A stretch of DNA of 64,000 nucleotides from Rhizobium sp. BK418. Lineage in GTDB: Bacteria > Pseudomonadota > Alphaproteobacteria > Rhizobiales > Rhizobiaceae. The notes beneath the pieces were generated by a model, which saw only the letters and a program-made list of their open reading frames with translations, was not told the DNA's origin and searched no databases. Where the stretch lies: positions 62,001-126,000 of the forward strand of contig NZ_SLZK01000004.1 in the NCBI RefSeq assembly GCF_004341105.1, in the 5' to 3' direction. A program made the translations under genes and the position numbers. Below, piece by piece: positions 44,571-54,180 of the stretch. How positions within the stretch are numbered: the first letter of the stretch is position 1; every line of letters starts with the position of its first letter.

Positions 44571-46574
44571 TTACACCTGCTCCGCAAGCAGCCGGGTTCG
44601 CTTGCCTTCCGTTTCGGTGACTTCTTCCGCGGGAATGTAGAAGTCGCGCTTATAGTTGAAGGTATGACCAATCGCGACGACAAACATGGCGACGGCGGAC
44701 AGGACGACCAGCCACCACATGTACCAGATCAGGCCGAAGGCAAGTGCTACGCTGATGGCGGCCAGGATCGCCCCGGTGCCGGTGTTCTTCGGCATGTGGA
44801 TCGGCTTGAAGCCGCCAAGCGGGCGTTCAAAGCCGCGGTTCTTCATGTCGTACCAGCTGTCATGATCATGCACGACCGGCGTGAAGGCGAAATTATAGTC
44901 CGGCGGCGGCGAGGAGGTCGACCATTCCAGCGTACGACCGTCCCAGGGGTCGCCGCTGTCGTCACGCAGCTCTTCGCGCCTCATGAAGGAGACGACGATC
45001 TGGATCAGGAAAGAGGCGATCCCGAGCGCGATTAGGCCGACACCGAAGGCAGCGATGATGAACCAGATCTGCAGCGACGGATCATCGAACTGGCTCATGC
45101 GGCGAGTGATGCCCATCAGACCAAGCACATAGAGCGGCATGAAGGCGAACCAGAAGCCGATCTGCCAGAACCAGAAGCTCATCTTGCCCCAGAAGGGATC
45201 GAGCTTGAAGCCGAAGGCCTTCGGGAACCAGTAGTTCACGCCGGCGAACATGCCGAACAGAACGCCGCCGATGATCACGTTATGGAAATGCGCGATCAGG
45301 AACAGCGAGTTGTGCAGCACGAAATCGGCTGGCGGAACGGCAAGCATCACCCCGGTCATGCCGCCGATGACGAAGGTCACCATGAAGCCGACGGTCCATA
45401 GCATCGGCACTTCATAGCGGATGCGGCCGCGATACATGGTGAAGAGCCAGTTGAACATCTTCGCCCCGGTCGGGATTGAGATGATCATCGTGGTGATGCC
45501 GAAGAAGGAATTGACGGAGGCACCCGAACCCATCGTGAAGAAGTGGTGCAGCCACACGAGATAGGACAGGATCATGATAACGCAGGTGGCGTAGACCATG
45601 GAAGCGTAACCGAACAGGCGCTTGCCGCAGAAGGTCGCGACCACTTCCGAGAAGATGCCAAAGGCGGGCAGCACGAGGATGTAGACTTCCGGGTGGCCCC
45701 AGATCCAGATGAGGTTAACATACATCATCGGATTGCCGCCGAGGTCGTTCGTGAAGAAGTTCGTACCGACATAACGGTCGAGCGACAGGAGAGCGAGCGT
45801 CGCCGTCAGGATCGGGAAGGACGCGACGATCAAGATGTTGGTGCAGAGTGATGTCCAGGTGAAGACCGGCATCTTCATGAAGGTCATGCCCGGCGCGCGC
45901 ATCTTCACGATGGTCGCGATCAGGTTGATGCCCGACAGCGTCGTCCCGACACCGGCAACCTGCAAGCCCCAGATATAATAGTCGACGCCGACGCCAGGAC
46001 TATAGGCGGCACCCGACAGCGGCGGGTAGGCGAGCCAGCCGGTCTGGGCGAATTCGCCAATGAAGAGCGAGAGCATGATGATGATCGCACCCGCCGTCGT
46101 CATCCAGAACGAGAAGTTGTTGAGGAACGGAAAAGAGACGTCGCGCGCGCCGATCTGCAGCGGCACCACGAAGTTCATGAGGCCGGTGACGAAGGGCATC
46201 GCCACGAAGAAGATCATGATGACGCCATGCGCCGTGAAGATCTGGTCGTAATGGTGCGGCGGCAGATAGCCCTCATTGCCATTGAAGGCGATCGCCTGCT
46301 GGCCGCGCATCAGAAGAGCGTCGGAAAAGCCACGCAAAAGCATGATGACGGCCAGGATCACATACATGATGCCGATCTTCTTGTGATCGACGCTGCAGAT
46401 CCAGTCGCGCCAAAGCGGACCCCAGAACTTGAAATAGGTGATGATACCGAGCACCGCGATGGCGCCGATGACGACGCCGATGAAGGTCACGACCAGGATC
46501 GGCTCGTGATAGGGGATCGCGTCTAGGGTCAACCGGCCGAAGATGAACTTCAGGAGGTCAGGATTGGAAAACAT
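44571..46574 (-). CDS. cyoB: Cytochrome bo3 quinol oxidase subunit I
   Basis: The 667-residue catalytic subunit. Heme and CuB ligands lie in the standard motifs: [16 protein letters not shown] (heme b His), [17 protein letters not shown] (CuB His and the cross-linked Tyr), [10 protein letters not shown] (CuB His pair), and [11 protein letters not shown] (heme o and heme b His). About 15 membrane helices are predicted. It reduces oxygen with ubiquinol and pumps protons. It sits between cyoA and cyoC in the operon, 42 bp after cyoA. Confidence 0.96.
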   Translation of the reverse strand: MFSNPDLLKFIFGRLTLDAIPYHEPILVVTFIGVVIGAIAVLGIITYFKFWGPLWRDWICSVDHKKIGIMYVILAVIMLLRGFSDALLMRGQQAIAFNGNEGYLPPHHYDQIFTAHGVIMIFFVAMPFVTGLMNFVVPLQIGARDVSFPFLNNFSFWMTTAGAIIIMLSLFIGEFAQTGWLAYPPLSGAAYSPGVGVDYYIWGLQVAGVGTTLSGINLIATIVKMRAPGMTFMKMPVFTWTSLCTNILIVASFPILTATLALLSLDRYVGTNFFTNDLGGNPMMYVNLIWIWGHPEVYILVLPAFGIFSEVVATFCGKRLFGYASMVYATCVIMILSYLVWLHHFFTMGSGASVNSFFGITTMIISIPTGAKMFNWLFTMYRGRIRYEVPMLWTVGFMVTFVIGGMTGVMLAVPPADFVLHNSLFLIAHFHNVIIGGVLFGMFAGVNYWFPKAFGFKLDPFWGKMSFWFWQIGFWFAFMPLYVLGLMGITRRMSQFDDPSLQIWFIIAAFGVGLIALGIASFLIQIVVSFMRREELRDDSGDPWDGRTLEWSTSSPPPDYNFAFTPVVHDHDSWYDMKNRGFERPLGGFKPIHMPKNTGTGAILAAISVALAFGLIWYMWWLVVLSAVAMFVVAIGHTFNYKRDFYIPAEEVTETEGKRTRLLAEQV

Positions 46575-46616
46575 GGAACAACCCGTTCATTATGTCTTGC
46601 GACGCAAAGCGCCAGG

Positions 46617-47792
46617 TTAATTGTCATTGTTGAGCTGCGCCGGCGCCGCATCGCCGCCATTGCTCATGCCGGGCGTGGTATGGCCGTCATGCTGCATGTC
46701 CATTCCGGGCATGTTCTGCATATCGTGCTGCGCGCCATTGCCATCGCCCTCGCGAGGAGGTTCGGCGCGGGAAGGAGCGCCGGTAGCGGGCACTGTCGCG
46801 CCGGGGGCGACAACGCCTTCGTCCGTATAACGGTTGTCGTAGGTCAGCTTTTCGCGGTTTCCTTTGCTTTCCTTGCCGCCGCCGCCCATCATGTCGATGT
46901 GCATCATCTCGTTCATGCACATCTTTCCAGGCGTGGCACACAGGTTGAGGATCGCGTTGTAGAGGTCGGCATCGGCGCTGGCATAATAACGCACCGGTTC
47001 TCTCTCGCTTGGCTTTTCCAGCTTCAGATAGGCGTCACGGTTCAGCATCGTGCCCCGCTGCTTCACCTGCGCCACCCAGGCGTCGAAACCCTGCTGGTTC
47101 AGGCCATGGAACTTGAAGCGCATGTTCGAGAAGCCTGCGCCGCTGTAATTGGCGGAGAAACCATCAAATTCGCCTTCCCTGTTGATGACGGCATGCAGCT
47201 TCGTTTCCATGCCAGGCATGGCGTAGATCTGGCCGGCGAGCGCAGGGATGAAGAAGGAGTTCATCACCGAAGAGGACGTGATCTTGAAATTGATCGGCAC
47301 GTCGACCGGGGCTGCGAGTTCGTTGACGGTCGCGATGCCGAGGTCGGGGTAGAAGAACAGCCACTTCCAGTCGAGCGCCACCACCTCGACAGTCAAAGGC
47401 TTGGTATCTCTCGGAACGGCGCGGTCGGCATCAAGACGGTCGAGCGGACGGAAGGGATCAAGCTTATGTGTGGAGATCCAGGTAACCGCGCCGAGCGCAA
47501 TGATGATGGCAAGAGGCGCTGCCCAGATCACGATTTCAAGGCGCGTGGAGTGATGCCATTCGGGCGCGTAGTTCGCAGCCGTATTTGAGCGCCGGTAGCG
47601 CCAGGCGAAAAGCAGCGTGAGGAAGATCACTGGTATGATGATCAACAGCATCAACACCGTGGAGACGACGATGAGGTCGCGCTGCTGGACGGCGATATCG
47701 CCAGAGGGCGACATGACCACCATGTTGCATCCTGCCAAAAAAAACAGCGGCAAGACTAATAGAAGGCGGGAAAACTTTGACAGTTTTTGCAC
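46617..47792 (-). CDS. cyoA: Cytochrome bo3 quinol oxidase subunit II
   Basis: A 391-residue lipoprotein subunit. GTG at 47792 gives a good lipoprotein signal (SRLLLVLPLFFLAGC); an ATG at 47933 would add 47 non-signal residues. Two membrane helices and a periplasmic cupredoxin domain follow (EVVALDWKWLFFYPDLGIA, SSVMNSFFIPALAGQIYAM, GFSANYSGAGFSNMRF), without the CuA cysteines, as expected for a quinol oxidase. The last 60 residues are long and rich in Met and His (NMPGMDMQHDGH), beyond the E. coli subunit. It is the first gene of the operon. Confidence 0.93.
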   Translation of the reverse strand: MQKLSKFSRLLLVLPLFFLAGCNMVVMSPSGDIAVQQRDLIVVSTVLMLLIIIPVIFLTLLFAWRYRRSNTAANYAPEWHHSTRLEIVIWAAPLAIIIALGAVTWISTHKLDPFRPLDRLDADRAVPRDTKPLTVEVVALDWKWLFFYPDLGIATVNELAAPVDVPINFKITSSSVMNSFFIPALAGQIYAMPGMETKLHAVINREGEFDGFSANYSGAGFSNMRFKFHGLNQQGFDAWVAQVKQRGTMLNRDAYLKLEKPSEREPVRYYASADADLYNAILNLCATPGKMCMNEMMHIDMMGGGGKESKGNREKLTYDNRYTDEGVVAPGATVPATGAPSRAEPPREGDGNGAQHDMQNMPGMDMQHDGHTTPGMSNGGDAAPAQLNNDN

Positions 47793-48167
47793 GTCTCTAA
47801 GCTCTTTTTGTTTCGTTCGATTGCCGACTAAAGCACTGGCACGGGCAGCGATATGAGGTCTTTGGTCGCAGTGCAACATGCATTTTGCACCGCGGGAGCA
47901 GTCAGCGTCCACGACGCCTCGGAATCCTGACAAAAAGTCGAAGGAATTTTGGCGACGCCGCCTTTTTATATCCGAAACGCACAGCTTTGCCCAATAAAAC
48001 TCTGTAATAGGTTGGCTGATGCGTCACGCGATTTTTCCGGCCACATTGATTTTTGGGAATTCGACGTAACTATTTGCCCAATCAGGACTTGATAAGCTGC
48101 AAAGATGGAACAAGATCAGCTCCGAGGTGCTTTGTAAAAAGCATCTTGAACGAGGGAGGCGTTTCAT
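47793..48167. other. Divergent control region, cyo operon and MFS gene, 375 bp
   Basis: A decamer TTTGCCCAAT occurs twice in direct orientation, at 47986-47995 and 48073-48082. The region is fairly AT-rich around 47960-48080, consistent with promoters in both directions, but I cannot single out a -35/-10 pair. GGGAGG precedes the MFS start. Confidence 0.4.
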
Positions 48168-49499
48168 ATGGCTACTGCCACACATTTAGGACCATCATCG
48201 TCATCGCTGGAACGGGATGCGCGGCGCATCCACGATGACAAGCCGGTTTCGCCCGGCAGCATCGCCGTCGGCGTGGTGATCGGTCGCATGTCCGAGTTTT
48301 TTGATTTCTTCGTATACGGCCTTGCATCCGTACTCGTCTTTCCCCAGCTCGTCTTTCCCTTCGCCCCGGACCGGCTGACGGGGACGCTCTATTCCTTTGC
48401 GATCTTTTCGCTCGCTTTCCTTGCCCGCCCCGTCGGTTCGGTCGTTTTCATGACCATCGACCGCCTGTATGGGCGCGGCACGAAGCTGACCATCGCTCTC
48501 TTCCTGCTCGGTGGCTCGACGGCGTCAATCGCCTTCCTGCCGGGCTTTGATGAAATCGGCTACTGGTCGATCGCGCTGCTTGCGCTCTTCCGGCTCGGCC
48601 AGGGTTTTGCGCTCGGCGGCGCTTGGGACGGTCTCGCCTCGCTGCTTGCACTCAATGCGCCGCCGAACCATCGCGGCTGGTATGCGATGATCCCGCAGCT
48701 CGGCGCGCCGATCGGCTTCGCGCTGGCAAGCATCCTGTTCGGCTACTTCGTCGCCAACCTCTCTGCGGAAGATTTCCTGTCGTGGGGCTGGCGTTATCCG
48801 TTCTTCGTCGCCTTCGCGATCAACGTCGTCGCACTCTTTGCCCGCCTTCGTCTCGTCATGACCAAGGAATTCGGTACGCTGCTGGAACAGCATGAGCTTG
48901 AAGCTGCGCCGATCCTCGACGTGCTGCGCGTCCACGGCCGCGATATTCTGATCGGCGCTTTCGTGCCGCTGGCAAGCTTTGCCATGTTCCACCTCGTCAC
49001 CATTTTCCCGCTTGGCTGGGTGAGCCTTCACAGCGATCGGCCGATCGGCGCCTTCATGGTGGTGCAGGTTATCGGTGCCATCGTCGGCGTCGTCGCCATC
49101 ATAGCCTCGGGCATGATCGCGGACCGCATCGGCCGCCGCGCGCAGCTGGCGATCTGTGCGGTGCTGATTGCGATCTTCAGCTTCATCGGACCGCTGCTGA
49201 TCGGCGCCGATAATACAGGGCATGACGCCTACGTCATTATCGGCTTCGGCGTACTCGGTCTTTCCTTCGGTCAGGCGACCGGCTCGATCTCGTCGCGCTT
49301 CGGCCGCGGCTATCGCTATACCGGGGCGGCGTTCACCTCCGACCTTGCCTGGCTGGTCGGCGCCGGCTTTGCACCGCTGGTGGCGCTCAGTCTGTCGAGC
49401 CAGTTCGGTCTGGCCTTCGTCGGATACTACCTGCTCTCGGGCGCGATCTGCACGCTGGCGGCGCTTGCCTTCAGCAGGGCGCTGGAACAGCGCGAATAG
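48168..49499 (+). CDS. MFS transporter, probably metabolite:H+ symporter (MHS) family
   Basis: A 443-residue, 12-helix carrier. The first helix has FFDFFVYGLASVLVFP, the MHS-type Asp/Tyr-Gly pattern; FLARPVGSVVFMTIDRLYGRGTKL covers the conserved loop 2-3 region, and FRLGQGFALGGAWDGLASLL is the helix 4-5 motif. ATG at 48168 with GGGAGG upstream. It is divergent from the cyo operon, and its substrate is unknown; MHS members carry organic acids, betaines and sugars. A strong terminator follows. Confidence 0.87.
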   Translation: MATATHLGPSSSSLERDARRIHDDKPVSPGSIAVGVVIGRMSEFFDFFVYGLASVLVFPQLVFPFAPDRLTGTLYSFAIFSLAFLARPVGSVVFMTIDRLYGRGTKLTIALFLLGGSTASIAFLPGFDEIGYWSIALLALFRLGQGFALGGAWDGLASLLALNAPPNHRGWYAMIPQLGAPIGFALASILFGYFVANLSAEDFLSWGWRYPFFVAFAINVVALFARLRLVMTKEFGTLLEQHELEAAPILDVLRVHGRDILIGAFVPLASFAMFHLVTIFPLGWVSLHSDRPIGAFMVVQVIGAIVGVVAIIASGMIADRIGRRAQLAICAVLIAIFSFIGPLLIGADNTGHDAYVIIGFGVLGLSFGQATGSISSRFGRGYRYTGAAFTSDLAWLVGAGFAPLVALSLSSQFGLAFVGYYLLSGAICTLAALAFSRALEQRE

Positions 49500-49518
49500 C
49501 GCACACAGCGGCACACGG

Positions 49519-49552
49519 AAAAGGCCCGCCTGGGAAACCTGGCGGGCCTTTT
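49519..49552. terminator. Rho-independent, probably bidirectional terminator
   Basis: Perfect arms AAAAGGCCCGCC (49519-49530) and GGCGGGCCTTTT (49541-49552) around a 10-nt loop, 19 bp after the MFS stop and 22 bp from the end of the converging gene. The T-run on one arm and A-run on the other allow use in both directions. Confidence 0.9.
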
Positions 49553-49574
49553 GTTTGGGATGTTATGTTGGGCT

Positions 49575-50042
49575 TTACTGCGCCATCTGTGGCTGCTTGG
49601 CAGCGCGCGCGGCGGTCAGTTCGGCGGTCGTGTGATTGAGGCGGTCGGCGAGCACGCGCATGATCTCCACGGCCATTTCCGGGAAATCGCTCAGAAGCTT
49701 GAGGAAATGCTCCTTGCTGATGCGCAGCACTTCGAGCGGTGAGGTGGCTCGCACCGTCGCTGTTCGCGAGACGTCACAGAGAATGGCGATTTCGCCGACG
49801 ATAGAATTGACCTCGACATCGGCGACCTTGATCTCGCCGGCGGGCGAAGAAACGATGATATCTGCCGTGCCTGACAGAACGACATAGGCAGCGTCGCCGA
49901 CATCACCCTGGCGAAACAGGTTTTGACCAGCGCGGTAGGTCATACGATCGGAGGTGAAGGCCAAGAGCTTGAGTTTTGCTGGTGCAATCCTTGAGAAGAT
50001 CGGCACCCGCCGCAGCATTTCGACTTCATCTCTTAACAGCAT
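49575..50042 (-). CDS. Cyclic nucleotide-binding domain protein
   Basis: A 155-residue single-domain cNMP-binding protein: VEMLRRVPIFSRIAPAKLKLLAF helix, RAGQNLFRQGDVGDAAYVVLSGTADI, and the phosphate-binding cassette IVGEIAILCDVSRTATVRA with Glu and Arg in the expected places. No DNA-binding domain, so it acts as a regulatory subunit or sensor. It lies 94 bp downstream of the 904-residue ABC-like gene on the same strand; a class III cyclase sits at the window end. cAMP is the likely ligand. Confidence 0.87.
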   Translation of the reverse strand: MLLRDEVEMLRRVPIFSRIAPAKLKLLAFTSDRMTYRAGQNLFRQGDVGDAAYVVLSGTADIIVSSPAGEIKVADVEVNSIVGEIAILCDVSRTATVRATSPLEVLRISKEHFLKLLSDFPEMAVEIMRVLADRLNHTTAELTAARAAKQPQMAQ

Positions 50043-50136
50043 GAGCGCTATAACCTCCTACCGCATGGTCTTTGATCATGCGCTAAACCAACTCCAAACG
50101 CCTTGCGGGCGCCGTCTCTGCCGCCCCAATAGAATA

Positions 50137-52851
50137 TTACGATAACAGTTCCTTGAACATCCCGTTTTTCTCGGAAAGTTCCGGATAGTTGCCCGCCTCG
50201 GCAAGATCGCCGCGATCGAAGAGCAGAATACGATCGAAGATTTCCGCAAGCTTGGCGTTGGACAGTACCCAGATGATCGCCGGGCGCTTGCCTTCCTGGT
50301 GCAGGCCTTCAATGATGTTGTGGGTGATCTGGTCCTGGATGCGCTGGTCGAGCGCCGGGATCGGCCGGTTGAAGATGAAGTAGTCGGAGCGCTTGAGCAG
50401 GGCGCGAGCGAGATTGAGCTTCTGTCGCTGCACCCCCGTCAGGCGTTTGCCGCCGGAACCCACATCGAACTCCAGCCCGATCGACAGTACGTCGTCGTAG
50501 AGATCGAGCGCATCGAAGAGCTCACCCATGATGATGCGGATGCGGTCCGAGGCATCGGCCTGCTGATAGGCGATGCGGCCGAAAAGCACATTGTCCATCA
50601 GGCTCGCGGAGGCCGTGAAGCGGTTGATGTCATAACGTTCTATCAGTTCGGCGAGGTCGCTGGGAATGTTCTCGTGGAACTGCTTGCGAGCATCGACGAT
50701 CTTGTCCATCAGCGCCTGGGTCAAGAGGCCGAATCGGTGTCGTGGCTCGATATAGGCGAAACTCAGGCGAATGATACTTGCCCGGTCTTCCGGCGTCGCG
50801 TCCTCGAAACGCTTGCCCTGCAGCTTCTGCAGCAACGCTTGGTAGGTCGGAATGTCATCCGCCGTCATGAAGGTGAGCTGCTGGAAGAAAGGGTGGTCCG
50901 GCGGCAGGTCGTGGAAGAGTTCCACCGCGTTCTCCGCAATCTCCAGACCCATTGCATAGAGATCGGTACTCAGACCGGTGTCGCGGAAGAGTTGCTGAAA
51001 ATAGGGATGGCCGGCAAGCCTGCGATTGTTCATCAGCGGCCGCTTCATCGTGCCGAACAGCAGGTTCTCGCCGACGGTCGCCTGTGCGTTATAAGTGTCG
51101 AAATCGAAAGGCACGACGATGGCGTCGAGGTTTTCCTTGGCGAGCCGCTCGCGCAGTGACCTTCGAAGTTCCACGATATGGCTGCCGAGCGCGGTGTGAA
51201 CCTCCGTATTGACGGTGGAGCGTAGCGCCAGATCCAGAATATCCTGCGACATCATGACCGCGTCGAGCACCGGCCGGATCGCCTTCAGCAAGTCTTCAGG
51301 TCCGTTCGCGCCGGCTGCCTTGTAGTCCACCCAGTCGCTGTTGAGGTCGAGCGTCGGATTACCGGCCTTTTGCGATTCTGTGACGTACCATTTATATTCT
51401 TGAGCCGCCTTGCCGTCATATTCCGGTTCTTTCATCGGCGCATGCTTGAGCCCGTAGAGCAGGTTGTCGCGAAGCGTGCCGTGGAAGAAATAACTGTCGG
51501 CGGAGGCATAGGAGATGCGTCGTCCGGTGATCGCTTCCGGCAGCTCCAGAAGATCTTGTCCGTCGATGGTGATGCGGCCGGAATCCGGCCAGACGAGGCG
51601 CCCAAGCGCTTCCGCGAAAGCTTCCGCGCCGCTGCCGTTCGGCCCGACGATCGCTACTGTCTCGTTCGGCTTGATCTCCACCGAGACATGGTCGACGAGG
51701 CGTGCCCCGCTGTCGTCGCTGACTGAAAGATTGGTAACGACCAGCGCGCTGGTCAGCGGCGCGATCGGCGTCGTCGCAAGCTCCTGGATGCGGCTATCGA
51801 TCAAGGGCTCGACATTGAACTGCTCGTAGACCTGCGCATACTTGACCTGCACGTCCTGACGCATCTGGTCCCAATCGATCAGTTCCTTCAGTGGGCCGGG
51901 AAGGTCCTTATAGGCCGAAATGACGGCGACGAGCTGACCGATGTCGAGCCGGCCCTGCAGCGCCAGATAACCGCCTATTGCGTAGAAGAGGAATGGTGTG
52001 ACCTGGGCGAGGAAGTTGTTGATGAACTTCACCAGGAACTTCCACTGGTAGAGATCGTATCGGATCGAGAAGATGCGGCCGAGGCGGGTGGCGATATCGG
52101 CACGCTCGAGGTTTGACGTGTCGTTGCCATGGATCGTGCCGATACCGTCGACGATTTCGCCGACGCGGCCAGAAAGTTCGCGGGCAGTCAGCTGGCGCTG
52201 ACGGCCGAGCTCCAGCAGGCGCTTGCGCATGCGGGGGATGACCACCGCCTGAACGCCGACGATTGCAGCCGCAATCATGCCCAGCCAGAAATTCTGGATG
52301 ATGATGAAGGCAAGCGCGGTGATCGCCTGGCCGCCGAGCAGGGCGGGCGAGACGAAGGCGTCGCCTGTGAAGCCGCCCATCGGCTCCACCTCGTCCTTGA
52401 TCATCGTGGCGATCTCGGCGGATTTCACCCGCTTGAAATGGGCGGGCGGAAAGCGCAGCACGCGATCGATGAGTTCGAAGCGGATGCGACGCAACATGCG
52501 CTCGCCGAGCCGGCCCTTGTAGGTGTTGATGTAGAATTTGAAGAGGCCGTTCAGCACGACGAGCGCCAGGAAGACGAGGCTCAGCGCCATCAGCATCTGC
52601 AAGCGGTTGAGTTCCAGGCCCTTGAAGAATTCGACATGCCCGATCAGCGGGATGTCGTAGGCTATGTGCATGAACGTCTGTCTTGCGCCCGGTCCTTCGA
52701 AGCCGTCACCCTGAATGGGTCCGTTGACGATCTGCTTCGGCAGGTCGAAGGACAGGAAGTAGGGTACCATGGAGGCTGCGACGACCAGCAGAATCCAAAG
52801 CTGCTGCAGCCGCGTGTTCTTCCAGATGTAGCGCGCGAGGCTTTTTTCCAT
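50137..52851 (-). CDS. ABC-exporter-like membrane protein with degenerate nucleotide-binding domain
   Basis: A 904-residue protein. Residues 1-340 are an exporter-type six-helix membrane domain (RRIRFELIDRVLRFPPAHF). The following ABC domain is damaged at every motif: Walker A reads GPNGSGAEAF (Lys replaced by Ala, residue 409), the signature is LTGVQRQK, Walker B is FIFNRPIPALD (Asp-Glu replaced by Asn-Arg), and the H-loop is WVLSNAKL with no His. About 250 extra helical residues are inserted mid-domain, with a second Q-loop-like TVGENLLFG. ATP hydrolysis looks impossible, so a structural or regulatory role is inferred. Its neighbours are a cNMP protein and glycosyltransferases. Confidence 0.85.
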   Translation of the reverse strand: MEKSLARYIWKNTRLQQLWILLVVAASMVPYFLSFDLPKQIVNGPIQGDGFEGPGARQTFMHIAYDIPLIGHVEFFKGLELNRLQMLMALSLVFLALVVLNGLFKFYINTYKGRLGERMLRRIRFELIDRVLRFPPAHFKRVKSAEIATMIKDEVEPMGGFTGDAFVSPALLGGQAITALAFIIIQNFWLGMIAAAIVGVQAVVIPRMRKRLLELGRQRQLTARELSGRVGEIVDGIGTIHGNDTSNLERADIATRLGRIFSIRYDLYQWKFLVKFINNFLAQVTPFLFYAIGGYLALQGRLDIGQLVAVISAYKDLPGPLKELIDWDQMRQDVQVKYAQVYEQFNVEPLIDSRIQELATTPIAPLTSALVVTNLSVSDDSGARLVDHVSVEIKPNETVAIVGPNGSGAEAFAEALGRLVWPDSGRITIDGQDLLELPEAITGRRISYASADSYFFHGTLRDNLLYGLKHAPMKEPEYDGKAAQEYKWYVTESQKAGNPTLDLNSDWVDYKAAGANGPEDLLKAIRPVLDAVMMSQDILDLALRSTVNTEVHTALGSHIVELRRSLRERLAKENLDAIVVPFDFDTYNAQATVGENLLFGTMKRPLMNNRRLAGHPYFQQLFRDTGLSTDLYAMGLEIAENAVELFHDLPPDHPFFQQLTFMTADDIPTYQALLQKLQGKRFEDATPEDRASIIRLSFAYIEPRHRFGLLTQALMDKIVDARKQFHENIPSDLAELIERYDINRFTASASLMDNVLFGRIAYQQADASDRIRIIMGELFDALDLYDDVLSIGLEFDVGSGGKRLTGVQRQKLNLARALLKRSDYFIFNRPIPALDQRIQDQITHNIIEGLHQEGKRPAIIWVLSNAKLAEIFDRILLFDRGDLAEAGNYPELSEKNGMFKELLS

Positions 52852-53046
52852 GGCTAACCATCAGACTGTGGGGGAAAGTCCATACAGCGATCCTGATGCT
52901 GAGGAAGGGGAAATCTCCGAGTACAGGATCATGCAGTCAGACCGCCGATATCGCAACGAAAACAAGGCGGAGCGGACTAATGTCGAAACGCCGATTCTCG
53001 CCGGAAATTGTGTTATATCACATGAATTTTGGAATAGGCGAGGGTT

Positions 53047-54180
53047 TCAGCCGATCATTGAGCGAATGATGGCTGCAGTTTTTTTTGCTCCATCGAGATC
53101 GAGGGAAACGGCTGGGCGCCGTGGCGCGGCAAGCGCCTTTTCGATAGCAGTCTTGACGGCTTCGAGTGTCAGCCCCTTTTCCGGCAGGATATAGGCAAGA
53201 CCGAGCGCTTTCAGTCGTTCGGCGCGCACGGTCTGTTCCGTCTCTCCCGCTGCCACGAACGGAATCAGGATCGAGCGGCAGTCGCTGCGCAGGAGATCGC
53301 CGACCGTATTGTAGCCGGCCTGCGATATCGAGACTTTCGCACCGCGCAGCAGCGACGGGAAATCCTTACGGAAGCGGACCAGCGTAACGTTGGCGGGCGC
53401 ATCGTCCGAAAGCGCGGAAAAATCGGCTTCCGGAAGATTGGGGCCGGTAATCAGCAGCCAGCTCAGATAAGAAGGGAGGGACGCAGCTGCGTCGCGCGCG
53501 GCTCGGATCAGTTCAAGACCGACGGCACCGCCGCCGGCTGACGCGATGATGTCGAATACCTCGGTTGGTTCCGGCGCGGGCGGCGGCGCGACAAGGCCTG
53601 TGTAACGCAGTCGGCCGGCAATCTCGCTCGTCAGCGGAAAAGTATCTTCCAGGCGCACGAAACTCGGATCGCCGTGGATGAGCACAGCGTCGAAATGGTC
53701 CTTAATGAGCTTGACTGTTTCGTCGTCGCGTCCAGCCTTGCGATTTTCCTGCAGGATGTCGCGGACCGAACTCAGAAGCTTCGGCCGTGGTTCGGCATTT
53801 TCGATCGCGTCAATCAGCGGCAGCAGTTCGAAGCGCATTTGCCGGCGCCCGAAGGGGAAGGCTTCGATGATCACAACATCAGGCTTCGCCTCGTCAAAGG
53901 CTTGCAGCAGCAGGTCGCGGCGCCTGGAGAGGAATTCTTCACCCGCCGCTTGTCCATTGGCATCTGCAAGACCGGAAAAGCCCACGTTGCTGGCGACGAC
54001 CGGTGGGAGCTCGATCGTTCTGATATTGTCGCCCGGAAAGCCGGGTACTGGCAGGCCGCCGGTGACGACCGTCACATCGAAACCATCGCTCGCCATCGCA
54101 TCGGCAATGCGGCTGGCACGGGCAATATGGCCGATGCCGAGCAGATGCTGGACATAAAAGAAGATGCGGGGAGCCGTCAT
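53047..54180 (-). CDS. GT-B glycosyltransferase, MurG/GT28-like
   Basis: A 377-residue protein. The N-terminal glycine-rich motif YVQHLLGIGHIARASRIADAM is typical of MurG-like GT28 enzymes, followed by VVIIEAFPFGRRQMRFEL. The C-terminal half has IIASAGGGAVGLELI and, near residue 310, VSISQAGYNTVGDLLRSD, the sugar-nucleotide-binding region (QAGYNT then a Glu-rich stretch). It resembles the protein at 55437-56672. ATG at 54180 overlaps the stop of the middle glycosyltransferase (ATGA), which fixes the start. Donor and acceptor are unknown. Confidence 0.85.
   Translation of the reverse strand: MTAPRIFFYVQHLLGIGHIARASRIADAMASDGFDVTVVTGGLPVPGFPGDNIRTIELPPVVASNVGFSGLADANGQAAGEEFLSRRRDLLLQAFDEAKPDVVIIEAFPFGRRQMRFELLPLIDAIENAEPRPKLLSSVRDILQENRKAGRDDETVKLIKDHFDAVLIHGDPSFVRLEDTFPLTSEIAGRLRYTGLVAPPPAPEPTEVFDIIASAGGGAVGLELIRAARDAAASLPSYLSWLLITGPNLPEADFSALSDDAPANVTLVRFRKDFPSLLRGAKVSISQAGYNTVGDLLRSDCRSILIPFVAAGETEQTVRAERLKALGLAYILPEKGLTLEAVKTAIEKALAAPRRPAVSLDLDGAKKTAAIIRSMIG

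Noticed and set aside
48525..49514. 329-residue minus-strand frame opposite the MFS gene
   Set aside because: Highly charged antisense shadow of a clear 12-helix carrier.
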